Assembly (NCBI RefSeq): GCF_024437655.1
Contig: NZ_JANBVF010000038.1
Location: 1 to 57,226, forward strand
Source of the DNA: Chitinolyticbacter albus
GTDB taxonomy: Bacteria > Pseudomonadota > Gammaproteobacteria > Burkholderiales > Chitinibacteraceae
Direction of reading: 5' to 3'
Length of the DNA: 57,226 nucleotides
A program made the translations under genes and the position numbers. Positions 47,228 to 55,258 of this stretch are shown here, piece by piece (positions within the stretch are counted from its first letter, which is position 1; each line of letters opens with the position of its first letter). The notes under the pieces were generated by a model. That model was not told where the DNA came from, did no database searches, and was given only the letters and a program-made list of their open reading frames with translations.

Positions 47228-48478
47228 ATGTCCGCTTCCGCCCACTTAAGCGCCCCCGTTCACGACGTGACCGCCGCCCCGCTGCTGCGCAACCGCAATT
47301 TTCTCCTGATCTGGCTGGCCAGCATCATCTGCAATCTTGCGCTCGCCATCGCCATGCTGGCCGAGACCTGGTACGTGGTGAAAACGCTGGGCGTCAAAGA
47401 GGACCTCGGTTTCGTGATGATCGCGGGCTCCGTGCCACGCATCGCGCTGATGGCCGTCGGCGGCGTGATCGCCGACCGCATGAAACGCGGTCGCATCATC
47501 GCAGTATCGATGAGCGTGCGGGTGGTGCTGCTGTTCGCGCTGGTCGCCTTGCTGGCGCTGGGCGACCTGAATATCTGGGTGCTGACCGGTTTCGCCTTTC
47601 TCTACGGCGCGCTCGATGCCTTCTTCTGGCCGGCGCGCGACGCGGTGCTGCCCGGCATCGTGCGCGACAGCGACCTGACCCGCGCCAATTCCATCATGTT
47701 GACCACCAACCAGATCGGCCTGGTGTTCGGTCCGGTACTGGGCGGCATCCTGCTGGCGCTCTTGCCTTACGAGGCCGTGTTCTCGCTCACCGGCGTACTG
47801 CTGGCCATCGGCGCCGCATGCGTCGCCTTCCTCAAGGAGCCCGAGGTGGTGCGCCGGCGCGGTGAGAGCCGCATGCTCATGGAACTGAAGGAGGGCGTGA
47901 AGTACGCGCTGGCGAGCCCGGTGCTGCGCTCGCTGATGATCATTTACGCCATCGCCAACCTGCTGTTCATGGGCCCGCTGGGCCTGGGCATTCCCATCGT
48001 CGTCACCGACAACCTCGCCGGCGAGGCCAGTACGCTGTCCTTCCTGCAAAGCGCATTCGCCGTTGGCATGGTCACCGGTGGCACGCTGCTCACCGTGTAC
48101 CCGCCGATGAAGAAACGGCTGTTGATGATCGCGCTGGTGATCGCGCTGGAGGGGGTGGTACTGGGCCTGCAGGGCCACACCCACTGGACGCCGCTGGCGA
48201 TGGGGCTGCAGTTCCTCTTGGGCCTCGGGGTCGCCGCCAACAACGTGCCGATGATGTCGCTGATCCAGCACTACACCGACCGCGACAAGATCGGCCGGGT
48301 GATGAGCCTCAACACCATGGCGTCGATGGGCCTGTCGCCAATTTCCTATGCCATGGTCACCGCGCTGCTGTCGCTGCATGTGGGCATAGGCTGGATCATG
48401 CCGGTGTTCGGCCTGACCATGGCCGTGCTGGTGCTGGCGATGGCAGTGCGTATCCCGACCATCCGTCACACCGACTAG
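47228..48478 (+). CDS. MFS transporter (MFS_3-like exporter type)
   Basis: This 416-residue protein has about 11-12 membrane helices. It starts PLLRNRNFLLIWLASIICNL, the typical entry to the first helix in MFS_3/EntS-like exporters. The loop motif GGVIADRMKRGRII (about 79-92) is the MFS A motif, and ANSIMLTTNQIGLVFGPVLGG (about 154-174) matches motif C of exporters. Substrate is unknown. It is immediately upstream, on the same strand, of the pseudo-chitinase regulator gene (75-base gap), so it might export or sense-couple a related compound, but that is inference only. Confidence 0.85.
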   Translation: MSASAHLSAPVHDVTAAPLLRNRNFLLIWLASIICNLALAIAMLAETWYVVKTLGVKEDLGFVMIAGSVPRIALMAVGGVIADRMKRGRIIAVSMSVRVVLLFALVALLALGDLNIWVLTGFAFLYGALDAFFWPARDAVLPGIVRDSDLTRANSIMLTTNQIGLVFGPVLGGILLALLPYEAVFSLTGVLLAIGAACVAFLKEPEVVRRRGESRMLMELKEGVKYALASPVLRSLMIIYAIANLLFMGPLGLGIPIVVTDNLAGEASTLSFLQSAFAVGMVTGGTLLTVYPPMKKRLLMIALVIALEGVVLGLQGHTHWTPLAMGLQFLLGLGVAANNVPMMSLIQHYTDRDKIGRVMSLNTMASMGLSPISYAMVTALLSLHVGIGWIMPVFGLTMAVLVLAMAVRIPTIRHTD

Positions 48479-48511
48479 GCCGCGTACTCCGCCCATCCGC
48501 CGTAGGCGTAA

Positions 48512-48537
48512 GGTGGCGACTACAATCGGACGCCACC
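48512..48537 (+). promoter_or_regulatory. Inverted repeat overlapping a -10-like hexamer before the pseudo-chitinase regulator
   Basis: GGTGGCG and CGCCACC form a perfect 7-bp inverted repeat with a 12-base spacer. The spacer contains TACAAT (48521-48526), one mismatch from TATAAT. No good -35 is visible at the usual spacing. It could be an operator at an activator-dependent promoter, possibly autoregulatory. Confidence 0.35.
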
Positions 48538-48553
48538 CAACTGCTGATCCGGG

Positions 48554-50776
48554 ATGGCCATGGTGTACCGGCTGCTGCTGCTGTTTTGTCTGATCTGCTC
48601 CACCGCGCTTGCCGCGCCACAGCGGCTGGTCGCCTATTTCCCTTTCTGGGCCAGCTACAGCCATGGCGCCGCGCTCAGCGATGCGCCGGTCGAAGCGCTC
48701 ACCCACCTCGTCTACGCCTTTGGCAAACTGCAGGCCGATGGCACGCTGCAGCCCGGCGATTTCTTCGCCGACCAGGTGCGCATTCGCATCGGCGCGGACA
48801 AGCAGCTCTATCGCGGCAACTACGGGCTGATCCCGCTGGTCAAGCAGCGCAACCCGCGATTGAAGGTACTGTTGTCGGTCGGCGGCTGGAACTGGTCTCT
48901 GCATTTCTCCGACGTGGCCGCCGATCCGGTCAAGCGCCAGCGTTTCATCGGCAGCGCGCTCGACCTGGCCCGCCGCCATGGCTTTGACGGTTTCGAGCTC
49001 GACTGGCGCTTTCCTGTCGTTGGTGGGCATCCGCAAGCCGGCAAGCGGGCAGACGATTTCAGCAACTTCCAGCGGCTGCTGCGCGAGATGCGCGCCGCCT
49101 GCCAGGCACGGCGCCAGGCCTGCGAGCTGGCGCTGACCGCCAGCCCTGGGCCTGAGGCGGTGCCCGCTGGCGATTGGGTGGCACTGACACGCGACGCCGA
49201 TTTCATCTCACTGATCGGCACCGATTTTCGCGGCAGCTGGAGCGGCGAAACCGGGCATAAATCCCCCCTGTTTGCGCCCACCGGGCAGCCTTCGATTGCC
49301 GCCGGCATCGCCCGGTTGCGGCAGCTCGGCGTGCCCGCCGAAAAACTGGTGCTGATGCTGCCGGCGCAGGCCAGCAGCTGGCAGGGCGCGCCGGCGATCA
49401 ACCATGGCCTGGGCCAGCCCCACAAGGGCTCGCCGTGGGGGACCTGGGACAACGAGAAGACGGGGCCGTCCGGCATTTTTACCTACCGCGAAGTACTCGG
49501 CATGCGCGCCGACCCCGCTTTTATCGAACACTGGGACGACGTCGCACAGGCGCACACGCTCTACCGCGCGCGTGACGGCCTCTTGCTGTCGTACGAGAGC
49601 GAACGCTCGCTGGCCGGGAAACTCGCCTGGGCCGACGATCAGAATCTCGGCGGCATCGCGCTATGGGAAGTGAGCAGCGATCTGCCAGGCCTTGACGGGC
49701 TGACCGGCCAGGTATTCCGCCACCAGCATCCCTGGCGCGCCGCGGGGTGGGATATCCGCGCGCGGCTCAGCAATGGCCAAGCCTGGCTGACGCTGGCGCT
49801 ATACACGCTGCTGGGGTTGATGCTGCTGCTCGCATGGCGCGCCTATCGCGAACGGCGACGGATGCGGCGCGAAGAGGCGGCCTGCGCCGAAGTGCTGGTC
49901 GGCACGCTGATCACGCTACCCGACGAGCTGCGTATGGCCGCGCATATGGCGCAGCGGCTGCGCGCACGCGCCGTGCTGCCGCCCCCGGCGCAGCGTCAGC
50001 TCGCGCGTCTGGCCGACGAGAGCATGGGGCTGTGCCGCCAGCTGCTGCCGCTGGCGCACAGCGTAGCTGGCCGCCGCACCGCCAGCGACGACCTGCTGCA
50101 GCTGCAGAAGCTCTCTACCGAACTCGCTGGCGAGCGCAGCCTGGAGCGGATGCTGGAAGCGCTGCTGCGCTATCTGTCCGACGACGACCGCGTGGCCGCC
50201 GCCGAGCTGATGGAGCCCGAGGAGACCGACGCCATTGCCGGCGACGACGTGCTTACGCTATCGGCCACCCGGCAGGAGGCGCTGGTACGCCATGCCACGC
50301 TGGCCGACTACCACGTGGCCTTGCGTTTCCATACCCCGCTGACCGATACCGAGGAAATCTACTTCCGCAGCCTGGCCAGCCAGGTCGTGCTGATCCGCAG
50401 CCAGCTGCAAACGCTGGCGCGCCAGCCACAGCTGCTTTCCGAGCTCTATGAGGTGGCGAGCCGGCGCGAGCGGCTGCTGTTCATCCGCGCCGATCGCGGC
50501 TATAGCGGCATCCATGCCACCGATCTGGCCAGCCCCGTCCATATCACGCTGCGGCTGCGCGCGTTGCGGCTCTATTTCGACGAAACCCTGCTGCTGCAGG
50601 TACACCGCTCCTACCTGGTGCGGCCCGATGCCGTGGATGGCGCACAGCGCGCACGCGGCGGCGGCATGGAATTGCTGGTCGGCCCGCACCACATTCCGAT
50701 CGCCCGGCCTTATCTGGCCGGCCTCAAGCAGCGCTTCCCACACTGGTTCACGCTGCAATCGGCCTGCAATTCGTGA
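48554..50776 (+). CDS. Membrane-bound LytTR regulator with an inactive GH18 chitinase sensor domain
   Basis: This 740-residue protein has a signal segment (about 4-20), a GH18 fold (about 24-390), a membrane helix (about 411-430), an Arg-rich stretch YRERRRMRRE that marks the cytoplasmic side, a helical region (about 440-530), a possible degenerate GAF-like segment (about 530-625) and a LytTR DNA-binding domain (about 638-735; LLLQVHRSYLVRPDAV, HHIPIARPYLAGLKQRF). GH18 landmarks are kept: SVGGW at 108-112, GSWSGETGH at 227-235 and GGIALWE at 366-372. The catalytic motif DxxDxDxE reads DGFELDWR: the acid is Arg152 and the first central Asp is Glu148. The MxYD motif reads IGTD, so the Tyr is Thr223. 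Hydrolysis should be impossible while sugar binding may remain. I infer a one-component chitin sensor that binds DNA from the membrane. Confidence 0.85.
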   Translation: MAMVYRLLLLFCLICSTALAAPQRLVAYFPFWASYSHGAALSDAPVEALTHLVYAFGKLQADGTLQPGDFFADQVRIRIGADKQLYRGNYGLIPLVKQRNPRLKVLLSVGGWNWSLHFSDVAADPVKRQRFIGSALDLARRHGFDGFELDWRFPVVGGHPQAGKRADDFSNFQRLLREMRAACQARRQACELALTASPGPEAVPAGDWVALTRDADFISLIGTDFRGSWSGETGHKSPLFAPTGQPSIAAGIARLRQLGVPAEKLVLMLPAQASSWQGAPAINHGLGQPHKGSPWGTWDNEKTGPSGIFTYREVLGMRADPAFIEHWDDVAQAHTLYRARDGLLLSYESERSLAGKLAWADDQNLGGIALWEVSSDLPGLDGLTGQVFRHQHPWRAAGWDIRARLSNGQAWLTLALYTLLGLMLLLAWRAYRERRRMRREEAACAEVLVGTLITLPDELRMAAHMAQRLRARAVLPPPAQRQLARLADESMGLCRQLLPLAHSVAGRRTASDDLLQLQKLSTELAGERSLERMLEALLRYLSDDDRVAAAELMEPEETDAIAGDDVLTLSATRQEALVRHATLADYHVALRFHTPLTDTEEIYFRSLASQVVLIRSQLQTLARQPQLLSELYEVASRRERLLFIRADRGYSGIHATDLASPVHITLRLRALRLYFDETLLLQVHRSYLVRPDAVDGAQRARGGGMELLVGPHHIPIARPYLAGLKQRFPHWFTLQSACNS

Positions 50777-50782
50777 AATCTG
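50769..50782 (+). repeat. Direct repeat copy 1 before the deacetylase gene
   Basis: ATTCGTGAAATCTG overlaps the stop codon of the regulator gene. It matches the copy at 50844-50857 at 12 of 14 positions in the same orientation. The 75-base offset is close to seven helical turns, so both copies would face the same side of the DNA. Candidate operator pair for a DNA-binding protein such as the upstream LytTR regulator. Confidence 0.35.
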
Positions 50783-50843
50783 CCACAGCGCCCCACTCAG
50801 GAATACCCATAAAAATCATCGAATTAACATAAAACATCCGGTC

Positions 50844-50857
50844 ATTCGTGAAGTCCG
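50844..50857 (+). repeat. Direct repeat copy 2 before the deacetylase gene
   Basis: ATTCGTGAAGTCCG lies 97 bases before the deacetylase ATG, in the 177-base gap that must hold its promoter. It pairs with the copy at 50769-50782. Confidence 0.35.
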
Positions 50858-50953
50858 GGTGCGCCCCCCCTTCCCCACCGTCGATGACATCGCCATAGTG
50901 AGCCGCGCAGCCGCACAGAACGGTCTGCACAGACAAACAGGATGGAGAAGACA

Positions 50954-52207
50954 ATGACCAAGATGGTAACGATGGGGCTGATCGCCGCCCTGCTCGGCGG
51001 GGCCGCCAGTGCGGCGGCGCTGCCGCAATGGCAGGACGGCGGTCAATATGGTGTCGGCAACGTGGTGCAGTATCAGGGCCAGCGCTACCAGACGCTGCAG
51101 GCGCATACCGCGTGGACCGGCGCGGGTTGGAACCCGGTCGACGCAGTCTCGCTCTGGCAGCGGCTGGGCAGCTGCGTCACCAGCACCGGCGACCTGTGCA
51201 ACCCGCCTGTCGTCGCCAGCGTCGCGCCGACCACCTGGGCCGGTGGTGCCAAGGGCGCTTACAGCCTGGTGCACGACGACCTGTGCGCCTACATCACCGA
51301 CGGCCAGATCCACCACGCGGCGCCCGAACTGAACCAGCGCGGGCTGCGCGCCGCCTTCGGCGTCATCAGTGCCAACTGCGCGCCGTACCACTGGCAAGCC
51401 GCCAAGCGCTTCATCGCCGACGGCCACGAGGTGTTCAGCCACAGCCGCAACCATGTGAACAGCAACACCGCGGGCTGGAACAACGCGGCGGAAATCGCCG
51501 GCTCGGCGACCGATATCGCCACCAAGCTCGACGGCTATACGCCAAGCTTCTTCGCCTGGCCGTCGGACGTCACGCCCGATGCGCCGCTGGCCTACCTGAA
51601 GTCGCAGCCGGGTTATCTAGGTGGGCGCGCAGCCAGCCGCGTCGACGAGAACGGCAATATCCAGTACGGCACGGCAGCGGGCGTGAACGCCGCCAACTTC
51701 GCCGACCCCTATGCAATCAAGTGGGATCTGTTTACCCAGTCGGGCATCTGGTCGCTGTATCCGCAGGGTAGCGAAATCCTCAACCTGCACGTCGATGCCG
51801 CGATTGCCCAGGGCGGCTGGTCGCTGCGCACCGCGCACGGCGTGGCCGATAGCTCGTGGGAAACCATTCCGCTCACCCGTTACACCGCCCACCTCGACTA
51901 CGTGAAGAGCAAGGTCGATGCCGGCGAGCTGTGGATGGCGCCGCCATCCGATGTGATCCGCTACCGCTTTGCCCGCGACGCCTGCGCGCCGACGGAGGTG
52001 GGCGGCGACACGCTGCGCTTCGCGCAAACCGCCGACTGCAGCCGCTACGCCACGGTGCTGACGCTGGAATTCACCAGCGACAAGCCCGCCGTGACGGCCA
52101 GCGCCAGTCAGGGCGGCGTCACCTTGCCGGTGCAGACGTTGGCACCGGGCCGCTACCGCGTGAGTGCAGAAACCAGCAAGGGCGATGTAACGCTGCACCT
52201 GAACTGA
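50954..52207 (+). CDS. Secreted polysaccharide deacetylase with CBM5/12 chitin-binding module
   Basis: This 417-residue protein has a Sec signal (about 1-22), then a CBM5/12 chitin-binding module (about 25-72) with the aromatic pattern QWQDGGQYGVGNVVQYQGQR...YQTLQAHTAW...SLWQRLG. A NodB-like deacetylase domain follows: metal-binding Asp108-Asp109 in SLVHDDLC, and HEVFSHSRNH (158-167) with His163 and His167. A C-terminal beta-sandwich (about 345-417) closes the protein. It should bind chitin outside the cell and remove N-acetyl groups from chitin or its oligomers. GGAG within an upstream ATG codon context favours the start at 50954 over 50942. It lies 177 bases behind the GH18-LytTR gene. Confidence 0.9.
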   Translation: MTKMVTMGLIAALLGGAASAAALPQWQDGGQYGVGNVVQYQGQRYQTLQAHTAWTGAGWNPVDAVSLWQRLGSCVTSTGDLCNPPVVASVAPTTWAGGAKGAYSLVHDDLCAYITDGQIHHAAPELNQRGLRAAFGVISANCAPYHWQAAKRFIADGHEVFSHSRNHVNSNTAGWNNAAEIAGSATDIATKLDGYTPSFFAWPSDVTPDAPLAYLKSQPGYLGGRAASRVDENGNIQYGTAAGVNAANFADPYAIKWDLFTQSGIWSLYPQGSEILNLHVDAAIAQGGWSLRTAHGVADSSWETIPLTRYTAHLDYVKSKVDAGELWMAPPSDVIRYRFARDACAPTEVGGDTLRFAQTADCSRYATVLTLEFTSDKPAVTASASQGGVTLPVQTLAPGRYRVSAETSKGDVTLHLN

Positions 52208-52220
52208 GCCTTGGCATGAC

Positions 52221-52248
52221 AAAACGCCCCGTCTTGACGGGGCGTTTT
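52221..52248. terminator. Bidirectional terminator after the deacetylase gene
   Basis: AAAACGCCCCGTC-TT-GACGGGGCGTTTT is a perfect 13-bp arm pair. It lies 13 bases after the deacetylase stop and serves the convergent Rec-EAL gene. Confidence 0.92.
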
Positions 52249-52309
52249 CGTGGGCGCTCCCGGCAGCCCGCCGCGCGGGCGCACGCCGGTGTCGAAGGAT
52301 TGCCGTTGC

Positions 52310-53566
52310 TTAGGGCTTGCTCGGCATGCGGCCTTCGCGCAAGGCGCGCAAGTGCTGCGTATGCCGGCGCAGCCAGATCGGCAATTCGTCGCCGGACATG
52401 GCCTTGGCAATCAAATAGCCCTGACCCAGCGTGCAGCCGAAATCCTGCAGCAGCCTCCAATCCTCAATGGTTTCCACTCCTTCGGCCACCGTGACGAGGC
52501 TGAGGCGATTGGCCATGTCGAGCGCAGACTGCAGGATCACACGCAAGTGGTGACGATCGGCCGCGCCGTGGACGAAGGAGCGGTCGATCTTGAGCTCGGT
52601 GAAGGGAATGCGGACCAGTTGCTGCATCGACGAAAAGCCGGTGCCGTAATCATCGATCGACAGGCCAAAACCTTTGAGCCGCAATCGCGCCAGTATGCCG
52701 AGCGCAGCGCCCAGATTGGCGACCAGCGAGCTTTCGGTGATCTCCCACACCACCTGGTCGGACCCGAGCGCATGATGTTCCAGCAACTCGGCCGCCTCGC
52801 CGACGAAGTCCGGGGAGTCGAGCAGCACCGGCGACAGGTTGATCGCCACCGAGAGCCGCAAGCCGTGCTTGTTCCAGCGCGCAATCTGCCCACACGCCTG
52901 TCCGGCGATCTTCATCGTCAGCGCATGGATCAGGCCATGCTGTTCGGCCACGGGAATGAAACGATCCGGCGGAATCATGCTGCCATCGGCGAGCGGCCAG
53001 CGCGCCAGCGCTTCGACGCCCTTGATCACTCCGGTGCGGACATCGACCTTGGGCTGGTAGTGCGCCACGATCTGGTCTTGCTCCAGCGCAGCCTGCAGCT
53101 GGGCCACGCCGAATTCGGCCTCTTTGCGACGCGGCCCGGCGGCGGTGGCGGCGGGGCCGCCGTAGCGCTGCAAGGCGGCCGCGAGCTGCGGTAGATTGAG
53201 CGGCTTTTGCAGCGCGGCGAGCACCTGCATGCCCAGCGCCCGCACCATGGTCTCGACCGAGCTGATCAGGGCGCTCTCGCGGCTGGACGCCACGATCAGC
53301 GGCACGTGCAGATTGCGCTGCGCCAACAGCTGGATCAACTCGACGCCGTCCATACCCGGCATTTCCAGATCGATCACCAGCACGCGGGGAGGAAACGGTA
53401 GGTGCGCCAGCGTTTCCAGCGCCTCGACGCCGTTGGCGGCTTCGTAGATGCAGCCCAGCCCCAGCTCGCGGCACAGGGCGACGGAATGCTGTCTTTGCAC
53501 GGCACTGTCGTCGACGATCAGGATCGAATCGATTTGCTGGGTCAATGGATGAATATCAGATTGCAT
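52310..53566 (-). CDS. Response regulator with EAL (c-di-GMP phosphodiesterase) output
   Basis: This 418-residue protein has an N-terminal receiver domain (about 14-135) with acidic pair DD19-20, phospho-acceptor Asp66 in VLVIDLEMPG and Lys121 in LQKPL. The EAL domain (about 155-410) has EAL at 185-187, NLSP, and the SIDDYGTGFSS loop with the catalytic metal ligands. It should hydrolyse c-di-GMP when phosphorylated. It starts 13 bases after cheB in the same direction, so it belongs to the che operon and may link chemotaxis signalling to c-di-GMP. The ATG at 53566 is preferred to an upstream TTG. Confidence 0.92.
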   Translation of the reverse strand: MQSDIHPLTQQIDSILIVDDSAVQRQHSVALCRELGLGCIYEAANGVEALETLAHLPFPPRVLVIDLEMPGMDGVELIQLLAQRNLHVPLIVASSRESALISSVETMVRALGMQVLAALQKPLNLPQLAAALQRYGGPAATAAGPRRKEAEFGVAQLQAALEQDQIVAHYQPKVDVRTGVIKGVEALARWPLADGSMIPPDRFIPVAEQHGLIHALTMKIAGQACGQIARWNKHGLRLSVAINLSPVLLDSPDFVGEAAELLEHHALGSDQVVWEITESSLVANLGAALGILARLRLKGFGLSIDDYGTGFSSMQQLVRIPFTELKIDRSFVHGAADRHHLRVILQSALDMANRLSLVTVAEGVETIEDWRLLQDFGCTLGQGYLIAKAMSGDELPIWLRRHTQHLRALREGRMPSKP

Positions 53567-53579
53567 ATTGTGTGTAGTC

Positions 53580-54749
53580 TCACCGCGCAAGGCGCTCTAT
53601 CACGGCAGCAATACGCTCCAGCGGCAGCACGTCGCTGACGCCGCCCAGCTGTATCGCCTCCTTGGGCATGCCGAATACCACGCAGCTGGCTTCGTCCTGA
53701 GCATAGGTCGTGGCCCCGGTGTCATGCAGCTCCTTGAGCCCGCGCGCGCCGTCGTCACCCATGCCGGTCATGATGATCCCGATGGCGTTACGCCCGGCCG
53801 CCTTGGCCACCGAACGGAACAGCACATCCACCGAGGGCCGGTGCCGGCTGACCAGCGGACCATCCGCCACCTCGACGTAATATTGCGCGCCGCTGCGTTT
53901 CACCATCATGTGCTTGCCACCGGGTGCGATCAGCGCGGTGCCGGCGGCTACCCGGTCGCCGTGCTTGGCCTCGCGTACCTCGATCCTGGACAGGCTGTTG
54001 AGCCGCGCGGCAAAGCTCTGGGTGAATTTCTCCGGCATGTGCTGCACCACGACGATGCCGGGACTCGTGGCCGGCAGCGCGGTCAGTACCGCTTCCAGCG
54101 CCTGCGTGCCACCGGTGGAGGTGCCGAGCGCCACCAGCTTGTCCGTGGTCGGCAGGTGCTGGTTGCCGCTGGGCGCGTTGAGCATCGCATCGGCGCTGAG
54201 CTTGCTGCCCATCCGCTCGTGGTCGAGATCGACCGCTTCGCGACGCGGCGCGGTCGTTCTACCCGGCCCGGCTATCGTCGGTGGTGGCGCGTGCGCGCTG
54301 CCGCTGCCGCTGCCGCTGCCGGTGACCCCGGGATTGAGCCGCAGCCGCGATACCTTGGCCAGCGACGCGGCACGGATCGCCGACACCAGATCGGCCGAGG
54401 CATCCTGCAGGAAATCCTTGAGGCCGATGGTGGGCTTGGTGATGATGCCGAGCGCGCCGGCCGCCAGCGCCTGCATGGTCACATCGGCGCCGCGTTCGGT
54501 CAGCGTCGAGCAGATCACCACCGCGGTCGGGCGGATCGTCATCAACTGCTTCATGAAGGTGATGCCGTCCATGCGCGGCATCTCGATGTCGAGCACGATC
54601 ACGTCCGGCCAGTTGTTCTTCATCTTCTGCATGGCGAAGATGGGATCGGACGCGGTGGCGATCACGTCGATATCGCGATGCCTGGCCAGCACCTCCTGCA
54701 TGACCTGCCGCACCACCGATGAATCATCGACGATCATGACCTTGATCAT
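53580..54749 (-). CDS. cheB: Chemotaxis methylesterase/glutamine deamidase CheB
   Basis: This 389-residue protein has a receiver domain with phospho-acceptor Asp54 ([13 protein letters not shown]), a Gly-Ser-rich linker, and a methylesterase domain with the catalytic Ser in [12 protein letters not shown], His in [10 protein letters not shown] and Asp in [10 protein letters not shown]. It removes methyl groups from MCP glutamates during adaptation. Its ATG overlaps the cheD stop by four bases. The linker is longer than usual and contains a simple repeat (see 54297-54320). Confidence 0.96.
   Translation of the reverse strand: MIKVMIVDDSSVVRQVMQEVLARHRDIDVIATASDPIFAMQKMKNNWPDVIVLDIEMPRMDGITFMKQLMTIRPTAVVICSTLTERGADVTMQALAAGALGIITKPTIGLKDFLQDASADLVSAIRAASLAKVSRLRLNPGVTGSGSGSGSAHAPPPTIAGPGRTTAPRREAVDLDHERMGSKLSADAMLNAPSGNQHLPTTDKLVALGTSTGGTQALEAVLTALPATSPGIVVVQHMPEKFTQSFAARLNSLSRIEVREAKHGDRVAAGTALIAPGGKHMMVKRSGAQYYVEVADGPLVSRHRPSVDVLFRSVAKAAGRNAIGIIMTGMGDDGARGLKELHDTGATTYAQDEASCVVFGMPKEAIQLGGVSDVLPLERIAAVIERLAR
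54297..54320 (-). repeat. Hexanucleotide microsatellite in the cheB linker
   Basis: Four perfect tandem copies of GCTGCC lie in the linker between the two CheB domains. On the coding strand they encode alternating Gly-Ser residues (GSGSGSGS). Six-base units keep the reading frame, so copy-number change would only lengthen or shorten the linker. Confidence 0.85.
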
Positions 54750-55258
54750 CCGCTCAGCCCCGCCTGGATTTTCTGGAGCGCCGAGGTCGGCATCGTCCCG
54801 CCGTAACGCACCCATACATCTCCGCGTCCGACATCGACGCGCAGATAGCGATAGCCACTGCCGCCCAGGTCGCTGCACACGAGCTTCATGCCCGCCTGCT
54901 TCAACAGGCGTCGCGCATAGCGGGCGTTGCCCTCGCCCACGCTCTCCTGCACCGTCTGGGTATCGAAAACCCGGGCGCCGCCAAATAGCTTGGCTTCGAA
55001 TTCGTCGGGGTCATGGCCATTGCGGCGCAGTTGCGCCATCAGCAGGCGGAATGCATCTTCGCCATAGCGGCCATCGAGCGTCCAAACGCCCTTGGGCACG
55101 ACGATGCGCTCGGGCAGCAGGAAATGGCATACCCCGGCCACCGCGCGTTCGCGATGGCGCAGCACGATGGCGACGCAGGAACCCAGCAGCGTTTCAACCA
55201 GGACTTCGCCACTGCCGAAGTAGAGCTCGCCGGGGTTGAGGAAAACGCGCCGGCTCAT
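54746..55258 (-). CDS. cheD: Chemoreceptor glutamine deamidase CheD
   Basis: This 170-residue protein has the CheD hallmarks: [20 protein letters not shown] (about 19-38) with the catalytic Cys, [10 protein letters not shown] (about 41-50) with the catalytic His, and [14 protein letters not shown] and [10 protein letters not shown]. CheD deamidates specific glutamines of MCPs and can interact with CheC-like proteins. It overlaps cheR by four bases at its start and cheB by four at its end, so translation is coupled. Confidence 0.96.
   Translation of the reverse strand: MSRRVFLNPGELYFGSGEVLVETLLGSCVAIVLRHRERAVAGVCHFLLPERIVVPKGVWTLDGRYGEDAFRLLMAQLRRNGHDPDEFEAKLFGGARVFDTQTVQESVGEGNARYARRLLKQAGMKLVCSDLGGSGYRYLRVDVGRGDVWVRYGGTMPTSALQKIQAGLSG

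Noticed and set aside
48554-50776. Annotation as an active chitinase
   Set aside because: The catalytic Glu is Arg152 and the conserved MxYD Tyr is Thr223, and the C-terminal 100 residues are a DNA-binding domain.
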